Shown here: positions 49,918-58,860 of the stretch, in pieces
How positions within the stretch are numbered: the stretch's first letter is position 1
Layout: each line of letters opens with the position of its first letter
From: Pseudomonas brassicacearum subsp. brassicacearum
GTDB taxonomy: Bacteria; Pseudomonadota; Gammaproteobacteria; Pseudomonadales; Pseudomonadaceae
NCBI RefSeq assembly: GCF_008801605.1
Contig: NZ_VZPJ01000002.1
Coordinates: 186,001-250,000, forward strand
Direction of reading: 5' to 3'
Length of the DNA: 64,000 bases
Notes under the pieces: model-generated
The model's input: the letters and a program-made list of their open reading frames with translations, nothing else
Databases searched by the model: none
What the model was told of the DNA's origin: nothing
Program-made: the position numbers and the translations under genes

Positions 49918-51833
49918 CCGCCCAAACCAGCGCTGCACCGATGTTGTCCTCGACGGAACAACGCATCGCCGCCCGACAACTGACCTTGGCGATGCTCGCC
50001 CTCGGCTTGCTCGCATTGGGCCTGGCATGGCGCGGTTGGTCGCCAGAGCAGAGCGGTGTCAGCCAACTGCTGTTGGGGTTCGCCTCGCTGTTGGTGGCAG
50101 TGCCGGTGATGCGTTCGGCCTGGTACAGCTTGCGTTACCCAAGCCTGCACGGGATTACCGACCAACTTATCGCCCTGGCGATGCTCGGTGCCTGGGCCAC
50201 CGGCGATCTGCTGACGGCGGCGTTGTTGCCGATCATCATGATCTTCGGGCATGTGCTGGAAGAGCGCAGCGTCATTGGCTCCCAGGAGGCGATCCATGCC
50301 CTTGGCCAACTGACCCGCAGCCAAGGTCGCAAGGTGCAGGCCGACGGATCGATCATCGATGTCGACAACGCGACGCTCCAGCCTGGCGATGTCGTGGAGG
50401 TGCGCGCGGGCGATCGGGTGCCGGCCGATGGTTGTGTGTTGTCCGGCCAAGCCAGCCTCGACACCGCGCCCATCACGGGTGAGTCGGTGCCGTTGGAGGC
50501 TGTGGTCGGCACTGAGGTCTTTGGTGGCGCGATCAACCTGGATGGTCTGCTGCGCCTGGAAGTGACCCGGACCGGCGAAGAATCCACCTTGGGCAAGGTC
50601 ATTGCCCTGATGCAAAACGCCGAACGCTCCAAGCCGCCCATCACTCGCTTGCTGGAACGCTACGCCGGCAGTTACCTGGTACTGGTGTTGTTGCTGGCGG
50701 CGGTGACCTGGTTCGTGACCAACGATGCCCAGGCGATGCTGGCAGTATTGGTCGCCGCTTGCCCTTGTGCGTTGGTGCTGTCGGCGCCGGCCACCGCCAT
50801 TGCCGGGATCGCGGTGGCGGCGCGCCATGGGATCCTGATCCGCAGCTCGGCCTTCCTGGAAGAACTGGCGGACCTGACGTCGTTGGTTGTCGACAAGACC
50901 GGCACCCTGACCTACGGCGTCCTGCGCCTGCAATCCATCGAATATGCCCAGGATGCTCCCTCATCGTTGCTGCTACCTTTGGCTGCCAGCCTCGGTTCGG
51001 CCAGCAGCCATCCGGTCAGTCGTGCGTTGGCGGGGTTGGTGGAGCAGGAAGACTGCCTGGCGCTGACGGACATCCATGAGCGCCAGGGCCTGGGGGTGGT
51101 CGCGATGACCGCCCAGGGCGAAGCGGCGCTCGGCCGGCCGGAGTTGTTTGCACAGCTGGGCATTCAAACGTCTGCGGTCCCGGAGCACGACGGCCCGATT
51201 GCCGGCCTGGCCCTGGACGGGCAGTTCCTCGCCTGGCTGTTGTTGGCCGACAGCGTCAAGCCGGAGGCACGGATGGCCATGGCCGAGCTGCGCGAGCTGG
51301 GCCTGGGGCGGCAGCTGCTGTTGACCGGCGACCGCCAGAGCGTGGCCACGACCCTGGCCCGGGATGTCGGCATCGGCGACTTGCAAGCCCAGGCCCTACC
51401 GGAAGACAAACTCAAGCGAGTCATGGCCGAAATCGACCATGGATTCCGCCCCATGGTAGTGGGCGATGGCATCAACGATTCCCTGGCGCTCAAGGCCGGG
51501 GTGGTCGGCGTTGCAATGGGCGCCGGCGGCGCAGATATCGCCCTGGCGTCGGCAGACATCGTGCTGATCGGCAGCGATTTGCGTCGCCTGGGCACTTGCG
51601 TGCGATTGAGCCGCCAATGCAGGCGCACGTTGCAGGTCAACGTGATCATTGGCCTGGGCTGGACGCTGGCAATCGTCGCCTTTGCCGCCTTCGGTTGGCT
51701 CGGCGCGGCAGGGGCGATGATCGCTGCGCTGCTGCATAATCTCAGTACCCTGCTAGTGTTAGGTAATGCGGGGCGATTGCTGCGGTTCCAGGAGCCACTC
51801 CTGAAAATTCAAGCGAAGGGAGCCGTTGGATAA
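49914..51833 (+). CDS. P1B-type heavy-metal-transporting ATPase
   Basis: A 639-residue P-type ATPase. It has an actuator TGES in DTAPITGESVP, membrane metal site Cys283-Pro-Cys285 (ACPCALVLS), phosphorylated Asp327 (DKTGTLT), His366 in SSHPVSRAL (the P1B-specific HP), and hinge GDGINDS. No N-terminal heavy-metal-associated domain is present. The last membrane helices carry His608-Asn-Leu-Ser-Thr612, not the Cu-type MxxSS nor the Zn-type Asp. The pattern is closer to the HEGxT motif of P1B-4 pumps, which however use SPC rather than CPC. Metal specificity is therefore uncertain (Zn, Co, Ni, Fe or Cu). Last gene of the cluster. Confidence 0.88.
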   Translation: MTAQTSAAPMLSSTEQRIAARQLTLAMLALGLLALGLAWRGWSPEQSGVSQLLLGFASLLVAVPVMRSAWYSLRYPSLHGITDQLIALAMLGAWATGDLLTAALLPIIMIFGHVLEERSVIGSQEAIHALGQLTRSQGRKVQADGSIIDVDNATLQPGDVVEVRAGDRVPADGCVLSGQASLDTAPITGESVPLEAVVGTEVFGGAINLDGLLRLEVTRTGEESTLGKVIALMQNAERSKPPITRLLERYAGSYLVLVLLLAAVTWFVTNDAQAMLAVLVAACPCALVLSAPATAIAGIAVAARHGILIRSSAFLEELADLTSLVVDKTGTLTYGVLRLQSIEYAQDAPSSLLLPLAASLGSASSHPVSRALAGLVEQEDCLALTDIHERQGLGVVAMTAQGEAALGRPELFAQLGIQTSAVPEHDGPIAGLALDGQFLAWLLLADSVKPEARMAMAELRELGLGRQLLLTGDRQSVATTLARDVGIGDLQAQALPEDKLKRVMAEIDHGFRPMVVGDGINDSLALKAGVVGVAMGAGGADIALASADIVLIGSDLRRLGTCVRLSRQCRRTLQVNVIIGLGWTLAIVAFAAFGWLGAAGAMIAALLHNLSTLLVLGNAGRLLRFQEPLLKIQAKGAVG

Positions 51834-51928
51834 CCCTTGGCGAACTGTGCGTCACCCTTGCAGTCTCTGTTGGAGAGGGCGCACCCATACTGGCAGTACC
51901 CGGCACAAGGAGTGAATTTGGGACGGTG

Positions 51929-51970
51929 ATAGAAAAAGGCTATAAATTCGATAGCCTGCTATTTTTCTAT
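51929..51970 (+). terminator. Long hairpin between the ATPase gene and cfa
   Basis: ATAGAAAAAGGCTAT pairs with ATAGCC and TTTTTCTAT, giving an outer 9-bp stem and an inner 6-bp stem around AAATTCG, with a 5-base bulge TGCTA on the 3' side. It ends in a T run, so it can act as a terminator for the SPFH-ATPase operon or as a 5' leader structure of cfa. About 47 bases separate it from the cfa start. Confidence 0.6.
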
Positions 51971-52017
51971 GATGGTCTACCCTCATTTTCAGACGTCTGA
52001 AACAAGGGGGATTTTTC

Positions 52018-53205
52018 ATGCTCGCGCAACTTCCACCGGCCTTACAGAATCTGCACCTACCGCTTCGGTTGCGGCTCTGGGATGGCCATGAGTTTTCACT
52101 GGGTGACGACCCCAGTGTCACGATCGTGGTCAAGGACCCACAAATGGTCGCGCAATTCACCCATCCCAGCCTGGATGCGCTAGGAGCGGCATTCGTCGAA
52201 GGCAAACTGGAACTCGAAGGTTCGATTCACGAAGTCATTCGTGTCTGCGATGAATGGAGCCAGGCCTTGGTCGAGGATGACGCCGACAACCCGCCGGTTA
52301 GATCACTCCACGACAAGGAAACCGACGCCAAGGCGATCTCCTATCACTACGATCTTTCCAACGCGTTCTATCAGCTGTGGCTCGACAGTGACATGGCCTA
52401 TTCCTGTGCCTATTTCGAGACGGGCAGTGAAACCCTCGAACAGGCCCAGCAAGCCAAATTCCGCCACTTGTGCCGCAAGCTGCGATTACAGCCGGGTGAC
52501 TACCTGCTGGATGTCGGATGTGGGTGGGGCGGCCTGGCCCGTTACGCTGCGCGCGAGTTCGGTGCCAAAGTCTTCGGGATTACCCTGAGCAAGGCGCAGC
52601 TGACACTGGCTAGGGAACGGGTCAAGGCAGAGGGCCTGGAGGATCTGGTCGAGTTGCAATTGCTGGACTACCGCGACCTGCCCCAGGACGGTCGTTTCGA
52701 CAAAGTGGTCAGCGTTGGCATGTTCGAGCATGTTGGCCACGCCAACCTCGAGCAGTACTGCAAGACGCTGTTCGGCGCGGTGCGTGAGGGCGGGTTGGTG
52801 ATGAACCATGGCATCACCGCCAAGCACACCGACGGTCGTCCAGTCGGTCGCGGCGCCGGTGAATTCATCGAGAAGTATGTATTCCCCAACGGCGAACTGC
52901 CGCACCTGTCGATGATCTCTGCCGAGATCAGCGAAGCGGGGCTGGAAATCGTCGACGTGGAAAGCCTGCGCCTGCATTACGCGCGCACGCTCGATCACTG
53001 GAGTGAACGCCTGGAGGACAATCTCGAGGCCGCCGCGAAGGAAGTGCCGGAACAGGCGTTGCGGATCTGGCGTCTGTACCTGGCCGGCTGTGCCTACGCG
53101 TTCGCCAAGGGCTGGATCAATCTGCACCAGATCCTGGCGGTGAAGGCCCACGCCGACGGTAGCCATGAGTTGCCCTGGACCCGCGACGACATCTACACCC
53201 CTTAG
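52018..53205 (+). CDS. cfa: Cyclopropane-fatty-acyl-phospholipid synthase
   Basis: A 395-residue SAM-dependent enzyme that methylenates unsaturated acyl chains of membrane phospholipids. The SAM motif [10 protein letters not shown] is at residues 163-172. It also carries the [20 protein letters not shown] region and the [10 protein letters not shown] motif of the CFA family. In Pseudomonas this gene is typically induced in stationary phase through RpoS; no clear sigma-S promoter can be fixed here. Its stop overlaps the convergent cls stop by 4 bases. Confidence 0.95.
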   Translation: MLAQLPPALQNLHLPLRLRLWDGHEFSLGDDPSVTIVVKDPQMVAQFTHPSLDALGAAFVEGKLELEGSIHEVIRVCDEWSQALVEDDADNPPVRSLHDKETDAKAISYHYDLSNAFYQLWLDSDMAYSCAYFETGSETLEQAQQAKFRHLCRKLRLQPGDYLLDVGCGWGGLARYAAREFGAKVFGITLSKAQLTLARERVKAEGLEDLVELQLLDYRDLPQDGRFDKVVSVGMFEHVGHANLEQYCKTLFGAVREGGLVMNHGITAKHTDGRPVGRGAGEFIEKYVFPNGELPHLSMISAEISEAGLEIVDVESLRLHYARTLDHWSERLEDNLEAAAKEVPEQALRIWRLYLAGCAYAFAKGWINLHQILAVKAHADGSHELPWTRDDIYTP

Positions 53206-54641
53206 AGAATCGGGGAAATGAGCCGGGCGACCCGCATGCCGATCTTCTGCAGGCGGTGGGTCTCCCGGCTTTCCTGTTTGTCGATTTCCACGGCTTGGGC
53301 GAAGTCCTGCTCAAGCATCTGCTCGACCTCGGTGGCGAAAGGGATATCCACCGTGAGCAGCATGACTTCGAAATTCAGGCGGAACGAACGGTTGTCCAGG
53401 TTCGCACTGCCGATTGCGCTGATTTCCCGGTCGATCAGCACCACTTTCTGATGCAGGAAACCCGGCGTATAGCGGAACATCCGCACACCGGCCCGCACCG
53501 CTTCAAACGCATAAAGGCTGGACGCGGCATAGACAATCTTGTGGTCCGGCCGCGAGGGCAGCAGGATGCGCACATCCACCCCGCGCAGCACCGCCAGGCG
53601 CAAGGCGGCGAACACCGCTTCGTCAGGGATGAAGTAAGGCGTTGTGATCCAGACTCGCTCACTGGCCGCATGGATAGCCTCGACGAAAAACAGCGAACAG
53701 GTTTCGTAGGCATCGGCCGGGCCGCTGGTCAGCAATTGGCAGAGCACACCGTCGTCCGGGTAGGTGTCTGGCAGGATCAGCGGTGGCAGCGAACGGGCCG
53801 CCCAGAACCAGTCCTCGGCAAACGACTCTTGCATACTCCCCACCACCGGGCCGCAGACTTCGACATGAGTGTCGCGCCACGGCGCCAGCGGCGGCTTTTC
53901 GCCCATGTACTCATCGCCCACGTTGTGTCCGCCAACGAAGCCTAGAACGCCATCCACCGCCACGATCTTGCGGTGGTTGCGAAAGTTGACCTGGAACCGA
54001 TTGAGCCAGCCGCTGCGGGTGGCGAAGGCTTTCACGTGGACACCACCGTCGCGCAGCGCCTGGACGTAGCGGTGGGGCAGGGAGTGGCTACCAATGCGGT
54101 CATAAAGCAGATACACCGCCACGCCTTCGGCGGCTTTTTTCAGGAGCAGTGTCTGCAGGCGTAGGCCGAGGCGGTCATCGTGGATGATGAAAAATTGAAT
54201 CAGCACGGCCTGCCGCGCGTTATCGATGGCCTGGAAGATTGCCTCGAACGTGGCCTGCCCATTGACGAGCAAGCGCACCTGATTGTTCGCCAGGCAAGGT
54301 GTGCGCCCCAGCTTGGGCATGGCCCGCAGCGAGTCGTAGGCCTGGGACGCGCGAGCGGTCAAAGCCTCTTCGACCCACGGCCGCCAGTTCAACTCGGAGA
54401 TCGCCTTGCGCATCTCTTCGTTGGCTTGTCGGCGCGCCTTGATGTAGCCATCAAAAGTGCTGCGCCCGAAAACCAGGTAAGGGATCAATGTCAGGTAGGG
54501 AATAAACAGCAGCGACAGGGCCCAGGCAATCGAGCCTTGGGCCGTGCGCACCGTCAATACGGCGTGGACGGCGGCAATGGAACCCAGGGTGTGGAGCAGC
54601 GCGATCAGGTAACCGAAAACATGCGGGCCGAAATAATCCAT
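53202..54641 (-). CDS. cls: Cardiolipin synthase A
   Basis: A 479-residue phospholipase-D superfamily enzyme that condenses two phosphatidylglycerols to cardiolipin. Two N-terminal membrane helices (about 5-60) are followed by two HKD motifs, H223 in HRKIVAVD and H397 in HQKVVLID, each with the downstream Asn/Ser residues ([13 protein letters not shown]). The start is the ATG at 54641. Convergent with cfa, and both change membrane lipid composition. Length matches E. coli ClsA. Confidence 0.94.
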   Translation of the reverse strand: MDYFGPHVFGYLIALLHTLGSIAAVHAVLTVRTAQGSIAWALSLLFIPYLTLIPYLVFGRSTFDGYIKARRQANEEMRKAISELNWRPWVEEALTARASQAYDSLRAMPKLGRTPCLANNQVRLLVNGQATFEAIFQAIDNARQAVLIQFFIIHDDRLGLRLQTLLLKKAAEGVAVYLLYDRIGSHSLPHRYVQALRDGGVHVKAFATRSGWLNRFQVNFRNHRKIVAVDGVLGFVGGHNVGDEYMGEKPPLAPWRDTHVEVCGPVVGSMQESFAEDWFWAARSLPPLILPDTYPDDGVLCQLLTSGPADAYETCSLFFVEAIHAASERVWITTPYFIPDEAVFAALRLAVLRGVDVRILLPSRPDHKIVYAASSLYAFEAVRAGVRMFRYTPGFLHQKVVLIDREISAIGSANLDNRSFRLNFEVMLLTVDIPFATEVEQMLEQDFAQAVEIDKQESRETHRLQKIGMRVARLISPIL

Positions 54642-54783
54642 GGGGGCATTCTTGCTCCGGAAGTTTCAATGCTTAACAGACCATGTTCCATGGCGAATGT
54701 CGCTATTTAATTCACTTGTCCCGGGCTTGAACCGAAGCCTGTGGGCGGCGTCTAACGGCCACTTGTCCTCTGGAGTTTATGCA

Positions 54784-55305
54784 ATGAATGTTCGTCTGCT
54801 GGGTGTGGCCTTGGCAATGGGGTTGTCGGTTCCGATGGCGGCTCAGGCGCAGATGCTCCAGCCGGGTTTGTGGGAGCTGACCACCAGCAACATGAAGGTC
54901 GATAACCAGAACCTGCCAGACCTGCAACTGATCCTGGGCCAGGTGCAGAACCAGATGACTCCGGAACAACGGGCGATGCTGGAAAAGCAGGGCATCACCA
55001 TGGGCGGTAAAGGCATCCGTGTCTGCCTGACCCCGGCGCAGGTGCAAACCAATGACATTCCGCTGCAAGACCCGCAATCGGGTTGCAAGCAGCAGATCAC
55101 CGAGCGCACCGGCAATCAGTGGAAGTTTCGCTTCAGTTGCCCGAAAGCCCAGGGTAATGGCGTTGCGACGTTCCAGAGCGATCGTGAATTCACCACCAAG
55201 GTCAACGGCACGTTCAATGCCACCGGCATCCAGCAGAACGGCAGTCTCGACACTCGCGCGGTGTGGCTGGGGCAGGATTGCGGGACGGTCAAGCCGAGGG
55301 CTTGA
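54784..55305 (+). CDS. DUF3617 periplasmic protein
   Basis: A 173-residue exported protein. The signal peptide (VALAMGLSVPMAAQAQ) is cleaved near residue 22, then the DUF3617 domain begins (LQPGLWELTTSNMKVDNQNL). Four cysteines in the mature part (CLTP, GCKQQ, FSCPK, QDCG) suggest two disulfides. Function of the family is unknown. The ATG after CTGGAG is preferred; the frame runs open farther upstream but has no exported character. Monocistronic, followed by a degenerate REPIN. Confidence 0.83.
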   Translation: MNVRLLGVALAMGLSVPMAAQAQMLQPGLWELTTSNMKVDNQNLPDLQLILGQVQNQMTPEQRAMLEKQGITMGGKGIRVCLTPAQVQTNDIPLQDPQSGCKQQITERTGNQWKFRFSCPKAQGNGVATFQSDREFTTKVNGTFNATGIQQNGSLDTRAVWLGQDCGTVKPRA

Positions 55306-55335
55306 AGCGGGTATGAAGTAATCGTTTGGAGAATC

Positions 55336-55423
55336 TGTGGGAGCAAAGCTTGCTCGCGACGCAAACAACTCGGTACATCGCCAGGGGCGTCACCGTTCAT
55401 CGCAGGCAAGCCTTGCTCCGACA
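55336..55423. repeat. REPIN with degenerate right arm
   Basis: TGTGGGAGCAAAGCTTGCTC (then GCGA) faces CGCAGGCAAGCCTTGCTCCG (then ACA). One base of the conserved GCTCCCAC has changed to GCTCCGAC on the right arm, and the arms are different subtypes. It lies between DUF3617 and the zinc-binding protein gene, which converge. Confidence 0.85.
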
Positions 55424-55430
55424 AATGCTC

Positions 55431-56306
55431 TCAAGGCCGACTCAGCGCCTCATACAACGTATTGAGGTTGTATTCGAACAGACCAGTAAAGGTGCTGGCC
55501 GGTCCGCTGGCCGCGAGTGCATCGGAATACAGCGTGCCGCCGATGTGCGCGCCGCTCTCGTCGGCGATCTGCTTGAGCAGGCGTGCGTCCTTGATGTTTT
55601 CCATGAACACCGCTTTGACCTTCGCCTGACGGATCTGGGTAATCAGTGCCGCGACTTCTGCTGCCGACGGTTCACGCTCTGTGGATAAACCCTGGGGCGC
55701 CATGAACTCGATGCCATAGGCTTGGCCCAGGTAACCGAATGCATCGTGGGAGGTCACGATCTTGCGATTGCCTGGTGGCAATGCACCGAGCTTGGCCTTG
55801 GCTACGGCGAGCAGGGCGTAGATTTTCTTCAGGTACGCCTGGCTGTTGCGTTCGTAATCGGCCTTGTTGGCCGGGTCAGCAGCTTCCAATGCCTTGGTGA
55901 TGTTGCTGACATACAGCTCGGCATTCGCCAGGTTGTGCCATGCGTGCGGGTCGGGGATGGTCTCGCCATCCTCATCCAGTGAGCGGGGGATGACGCCGCG
56001 GCTGGCGCTGATCACCGGAGCAGTGGTTTCAGTGCTGGTCACCAGGCGATCCAACCATGGCTCGAAGCCCAGTCCATTCTTGATGATCAGTTTTGCCTTG
56101 AGCAGTGCCTTGGCGTCGTCTGGCGTGGGTTCGTAGGTGTGTGCATCAGCGTCCGGGCCGACCATGTTGGTGATGTGGATATGCTCACCGCCGACCTGTC
56201 GGGTCATGTCGGCGAGGATGCTGAAGCTCGTCACCACCTGGAGCTTTTCGGCGGCGGACAGGGACATGGACAGCATCAGACTGAATAGCACGAGCAGAAC
56301 GCGCAT
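55431..56306 (-). CDS. Zinc ABC transporter substrate-binding protein (cluster A-I)
   Basis: A 291-residue periplasmic binding protein with a signal peptide (about 1-18, ending SLSAAE). The metal site is predicted from His56 (DAHTYEP), His121 (DPHAWHN), His187 (TSHDAFG) and Asp262 (LYSDAL), the usual three-His plus acidic set. There is no His-rich loop, which makes it more like AztC or Mn/Zn binders than classical ZnuA. The ATG at 56306 has GAGGTG. It is last in a minus-strand operon folE2-ATPase-permease-binding protein, so it belongs to a second, Zur-controlled zinc importer. Confidence 0.88.
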   Translation of the reverse strand: MRVLLVLFSLMLSMSLSAAEKLQVVTSFSILADMTRQVGGEHIHITNMVGPDADAHTYEPTPDDAKALLKAKLIIKNGLGFEPWLDRLVTSTETTAPVISASRGVIPRSLDEDGETIPDPHAWHNLANAELYVSNITKALEAADPANKADYERNSQAYLKKIYALLAVAKAKLGALPPGNRKIVTSHDAFGYLGQAYGIEFMAPQGLSTEREPSAAEVAALITQIRQAKVKAVFMENIKDARLLKQIADESGAHIGGTLYSDALAASGPASTFTGLFEYNLNTLYEALSRP

Positions 56307-56316
56307 CGGAAACACC

Positions 56317-57183
56317 TCATTGGGATGTGAGCAAAGGCGGGCGGCGCAGCAAACCGTGCACCGGACCGAATACCACCGACAACAGATACAACGCGCCCGC
56401 CACCAGTACGATGGACGGCCCGCTGGGCAGTGAGTAATAGAAAGACAGCAACAGGCCAAGCCACACCGAGAGGCAGCCAAGCAGCGCCGCGATCAGCATC
56501 AGCAGTGGCAGGCGACGGCTCCAGAATCGCGATGCGGCGGCAGGCAACATCATCAGGCCGACCACCATCAGCGCACCGATGGCCTGGAAGCCGATCACCA
56601 GGTTCAACACCACCAGGGTCAGGAACACACCATGGGCCAACGGGCCGAGACGACTGACGGTTTGCAGGAACAGTGGGTCCAGCGTATCGAGCAGCAACGG
56701 TCGGTAAATCAACGCCATCGCCAACAGGCTGGCACCGGATACCCAGAGCATGCCGGTAAGTGTCGGGCCGTCTACCGCCAGCGCCGAGCCGAACAGCAAG
56801 TGAAGCAAGTCTAGGCGTTTACCGGCCATGCCGAGGATCAACACGCCGGCCGCCAGGGAAATGGGATAAATCGCCGCGAGGCTGGCGTCTTCCCGTAGGC
56901 CGGTGCGCCGGGTAATCCAGGCGGCGAGTCCGGCCATGCTCAGGCCCGCGCCCAGGCCGCCAATGGTCAGGGCTGGCAGGCTCAGCCCGGCGAACCAGAA
57001 ACCCAGGGCGGCGCCAGGCAGAATGCCGTGCGCTACGGCGTCACCAATCAAGCTCATGCGCCGAAGAATCAGGAACACGCCCAACGGTGCCGTACTGCAC
57101 GCCAGCACCAGGCCGCCGAGCAAGGCCCTGCGCATGAAGACAAACTCTTGAAACGGTTGCCAGAGATGAGTGGCCGCAAGCAT
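56317..57183 (-). CDS. Zinc ABC transporter permease (ABC-3 family)
   Basis: A 288-residue integral membrane permease with about eight or nine helices. It has the family landmarks LILRRMSLIGDAVAHGILPG near the N-terminus and VIGFQAIGALMVVGLMMLPA near the coupling region. The start is the ATG inside a TGATG overlap with the ATPase stop; an upstream GTG is possible but less likely. It translocates zinc with the adjacent ATPase and binding protein. Confidence 0.9.
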   Translation of the reverse strand: MLAATHLWQPFQEFVFMRRALLGGLVLACSTAPLGVFLILRRMSLIGDAVAHGILPGAALGFWFAGLSLPALTIGGLGAGLSMAGLAAWITRRTGLREDASLAAIYPISLAAGVLILGMAGKRLDLLHLLFGSALAVDGPTLTGMLWVSGASLLAMALIYRPLLLDTLDPLFLQTVSRLGPLAHGVFLTLVVLNLVIGFQAIGALMVVGLMMLPAAASRFWSRRLPLLMLIAALLGCLSVWLGLLLSFYYSLPSGPSIVLVAGALYLLSVVFGPVHGLLRRPPLLTSQ

Positions 57184-57851
57184 CAGGCCACCCACGTGTG
57201 GGGTTGTTGAGCGATCAAGTCGACGCTGCGGCCCAGCACGCAGCCGGTGTTGCTGATCAGCAGCGTATGGGGGATATGTTGGCGGACCGCTGCCAGATCA
57301 TGGCATACCACCACGACGGTTCGGCCCTGGGCGTGCCAGTGATGGAGGTGTTTCCACAGCAGCGCCTGGCCCTGTTCGTCGAGGGCGGCGTGGGGTTCGT
57401 CGAGCAACAGCAGTGGCGCTTCGGCCAGGCTCAGGCGAGCGAGCAGGGCGCGTTGCAGCTCGCCCCCAGACAGCGCCATTAGCGGACGATGTTCGAGGCC
57501 GGTCAGCGCCCAGTCGGCCAGTACGGTCTGGAGCAACTGCCTTCGCATGGCTGGCGTATGTCGATTACCCCAGGAACCGGCGGCCACCAACTCTTGCAAA
57601 CTGATGGGAAATTGCCGATCCAGATGTTGCTGCTGCGGCATGAACGAAACCCCACCACGGCGTGGAACATCCAAGGTGACTTTGCCGGAGAGCGGTTTTT
57701 GCAGCCCCGCGAGCACTTTCAATAGGCTACTTTTGCCCGAGCCGTTGGCACCGATGATGGCGGTAAGACTGCCGGCCGATCGCTGCATCGCGAGCGGCGG
57801 TGTGAGGGGTTGTCCGGGTGCGCCCCAGCGCAGTGCTTGGCAGTTGATCAT
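57183..57851 (-). CDS. Zinc ABC transporter ATP-binding protein
   Basis: A 222-residue ABC ATPase. Walker A IIGANGSGKSS lies near residues 32-42, signature LSGGELQRALLAR near 128, and Walker B PLLLLDEPHAALD near 147. Small size and the FMPQQQHLDRQFPIS Q-loop match ZnuC/AztA-type importers. Its ATG overlaps the folE2 stop by 4 bases and its stop overlaps the permease start, so the operon is tightly coupled. Confidence 0.91.
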   Translation of the reverse strand: MINCQALRWGAPGQPLTPPLAMQRSAGSLTAIIGANGSGKSSLLKVLAGLQKPLSGKVTLDVPRRGGVSFMPQQQHLDRQFPISLQELVAAGSWGNRHTPAMRRQLLQTVLADWALTGLEHRPLMALSGGELQRALLARLSLAEAPLLLLDEPHAALDEQGQALLWKHLHHWHAQGRTVVVVCHDLAAVRQHIPHTLLISNTGCVLGRSVDLIAQQPHTWVA

Positions 57852-58744
57852 GATGCCTCCCGCGTCCAGCTGCTTTGCGCCACGGCGTCATGGGCGTGCA
57901 GGCTTTCGGCGTGAACGACGCGCACATTCAACGCAACGATGTCGGGTGACCGCCTCAGGACCGTGCTTAATCGCCGCGCAGCGTCTTCGCAGAACATCAG
58001 GTTTTGGCCGTTGGCCAGGGCGAAGGCCTGTTCATCGGCGCGCTTGACGGCGGTTTGCACAGCGGTGCCGAGGGCTGCTTCGGCTTCGTTGATGAAAGAC
58101 TGCAGCGGTAAATCGTCGGCATCGGCATTCAGGTGTAGGGTCAGGCTCGCCGTACTGCGTTGGCTATGAGGGGTGGCGACAATGCCATTCGATGAACCTA
58201 GCCAGGCCAGGATCTCGGCGTGCTCAAGTTTCTTGTTAGCGAAGTCATCGACGAATTGCTGTTGGATCAATTGCCGGGCAAGTGCGGCCGAACAAGGGCA
58301 GGTGGAGGAATAGGGAATCTGGATTTTCAGTTCCACGTGGAACACTGCGTTTTTCAAGTGGGCTTCGATGCTCACCGGGTAGCGTTTCCAACCCTCAAGC
58401 GGGCTGATGAGTGCCGGACGCTTGAGCAGCAGATCGGTATACACACTGAGCGATGCCGCGTGGGACAAACCTTCATGGCTATCGAGAAATTGCTGAAGGA
58501 TTCGACGCAATAACGCCGGCGAAAGCGTCGTCTCTTCGAGCAGCTCTAGCGCCAGGTATAAGCGTGACATGTGAATGCCGCGCGCCTCACCGTCATCAAG
58601 GCTGACACCTGCGTCGGCCATTGCACTGAGACGTTGGCCGTCAATCAACACCGGTGTTGCGATGCCGCACATACCCACCCAATCAAGGGGCAGGGTTTGA
58701 CGTGAAGCCTGCGCTGCGATGTCGGGCAGGGTTAACGCGTTCAT
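57848..58744 (-). CDS. folE2: GTP cyclohydrolase FolE2 (zinc-independent type IB)
   Basis: A 298-residue GTP cyclohydrolase IB, the enzyme that replaces zinc-dependent FolE when zinc is scarce. It carries the family signature STCPCSAALARQLIQQQF, whose Cys is the metal ligand, and FCEDAARRL near the C-terminus. The ATG at 58744 is preferred over a TTG two codons upstream. A perfect Zur-type palindrome lies 31 bases upstream. It leads the operon with the zinc importer. A parS-like site is embedded in its coding sequence at 58330-58343. Confidence 0.93.
   Translation of the reverse strand: MNALTLPDIAAQASRQTLPLDWVGMCGIATPVLIDGQRLSAMADAGVSLDDGEARGIHMSRLYLALELLEETTLSPALLRRILQQFLDSHEGLSHAASLSVYTDLLLKRPALISPLEGWKRYPVSIEAHLKNAVFHVELKIQIPYSSTCPCSAALARQLIQQQFVDDFANKKLEHAEILAWLGSSNGIVATPHSQRSTASLTLHLNADADDLPLQSFINEAEAALGTAVQTAVKRADEQAFALANGQNLMFCEDAARRLSTVLRRSPDIVALNVRVVHAESLHAHDAVAQSSWTREAS
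58330..58343. other. parS-like ParB binding site 2 inside folE2
   Basis: GTTCCACGTGGAAC is a perfect palindrome equal to the parS core, here within folE2 codons for FHVELK residues. Flanking bases are A and A (A-core-A), so one outer position matches the 16-bp consensus TGTTCCACGTGGAACA. Confidence 0.88.
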
Positions 58745-58775
58745 GGTCAAGGTCCATCGAAGGTTCAGAATTAGA

Positions 58776-58790
58776 TGTTATAGTATAACA
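58776..58790. promoter_or_regulatory. Zur-type operator ahead of folE2
   Basis: TGTTATAGTATAACA is a perfect 7-1-7 palindrome that matches the gammaproteobacterial Zur core (GTTATAnTATAAC). It sits 31 bases before the folE2 start, where repressor binding would cover the promoter. Confidence 0.92.
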
Positions 58791-58845
58791 ACTAATTTAG
58801 AGAAACCTTTTCCATGAAAGGAGTTTCATCTCCCTAAACGTTTAC

Positions 58846-58859
58846 GTTCCACGTGAAAC
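58846..58859. other. parS-like ParB binding site 3 (one-base variant)
   Basis: GTTCCACGTGAAAC differs from the parS core GTTCCACGTGGAAC at one position and matches the widespread GTTTCACGTGAAAC form on its right half. It lies in the spacer between folE2 and the small secreted-protein gene, touching the stop codon side of the latter. Confidence 0.75.
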
Positions 58860-58860
58860 A

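Noticed and set aside
49614..50933. 439-codon minus-strand open frame opposite the third SPFH gene and the P1B ATPase
   Set aside because: Antisense shadow; lacks a ribosome binding site and motif content.
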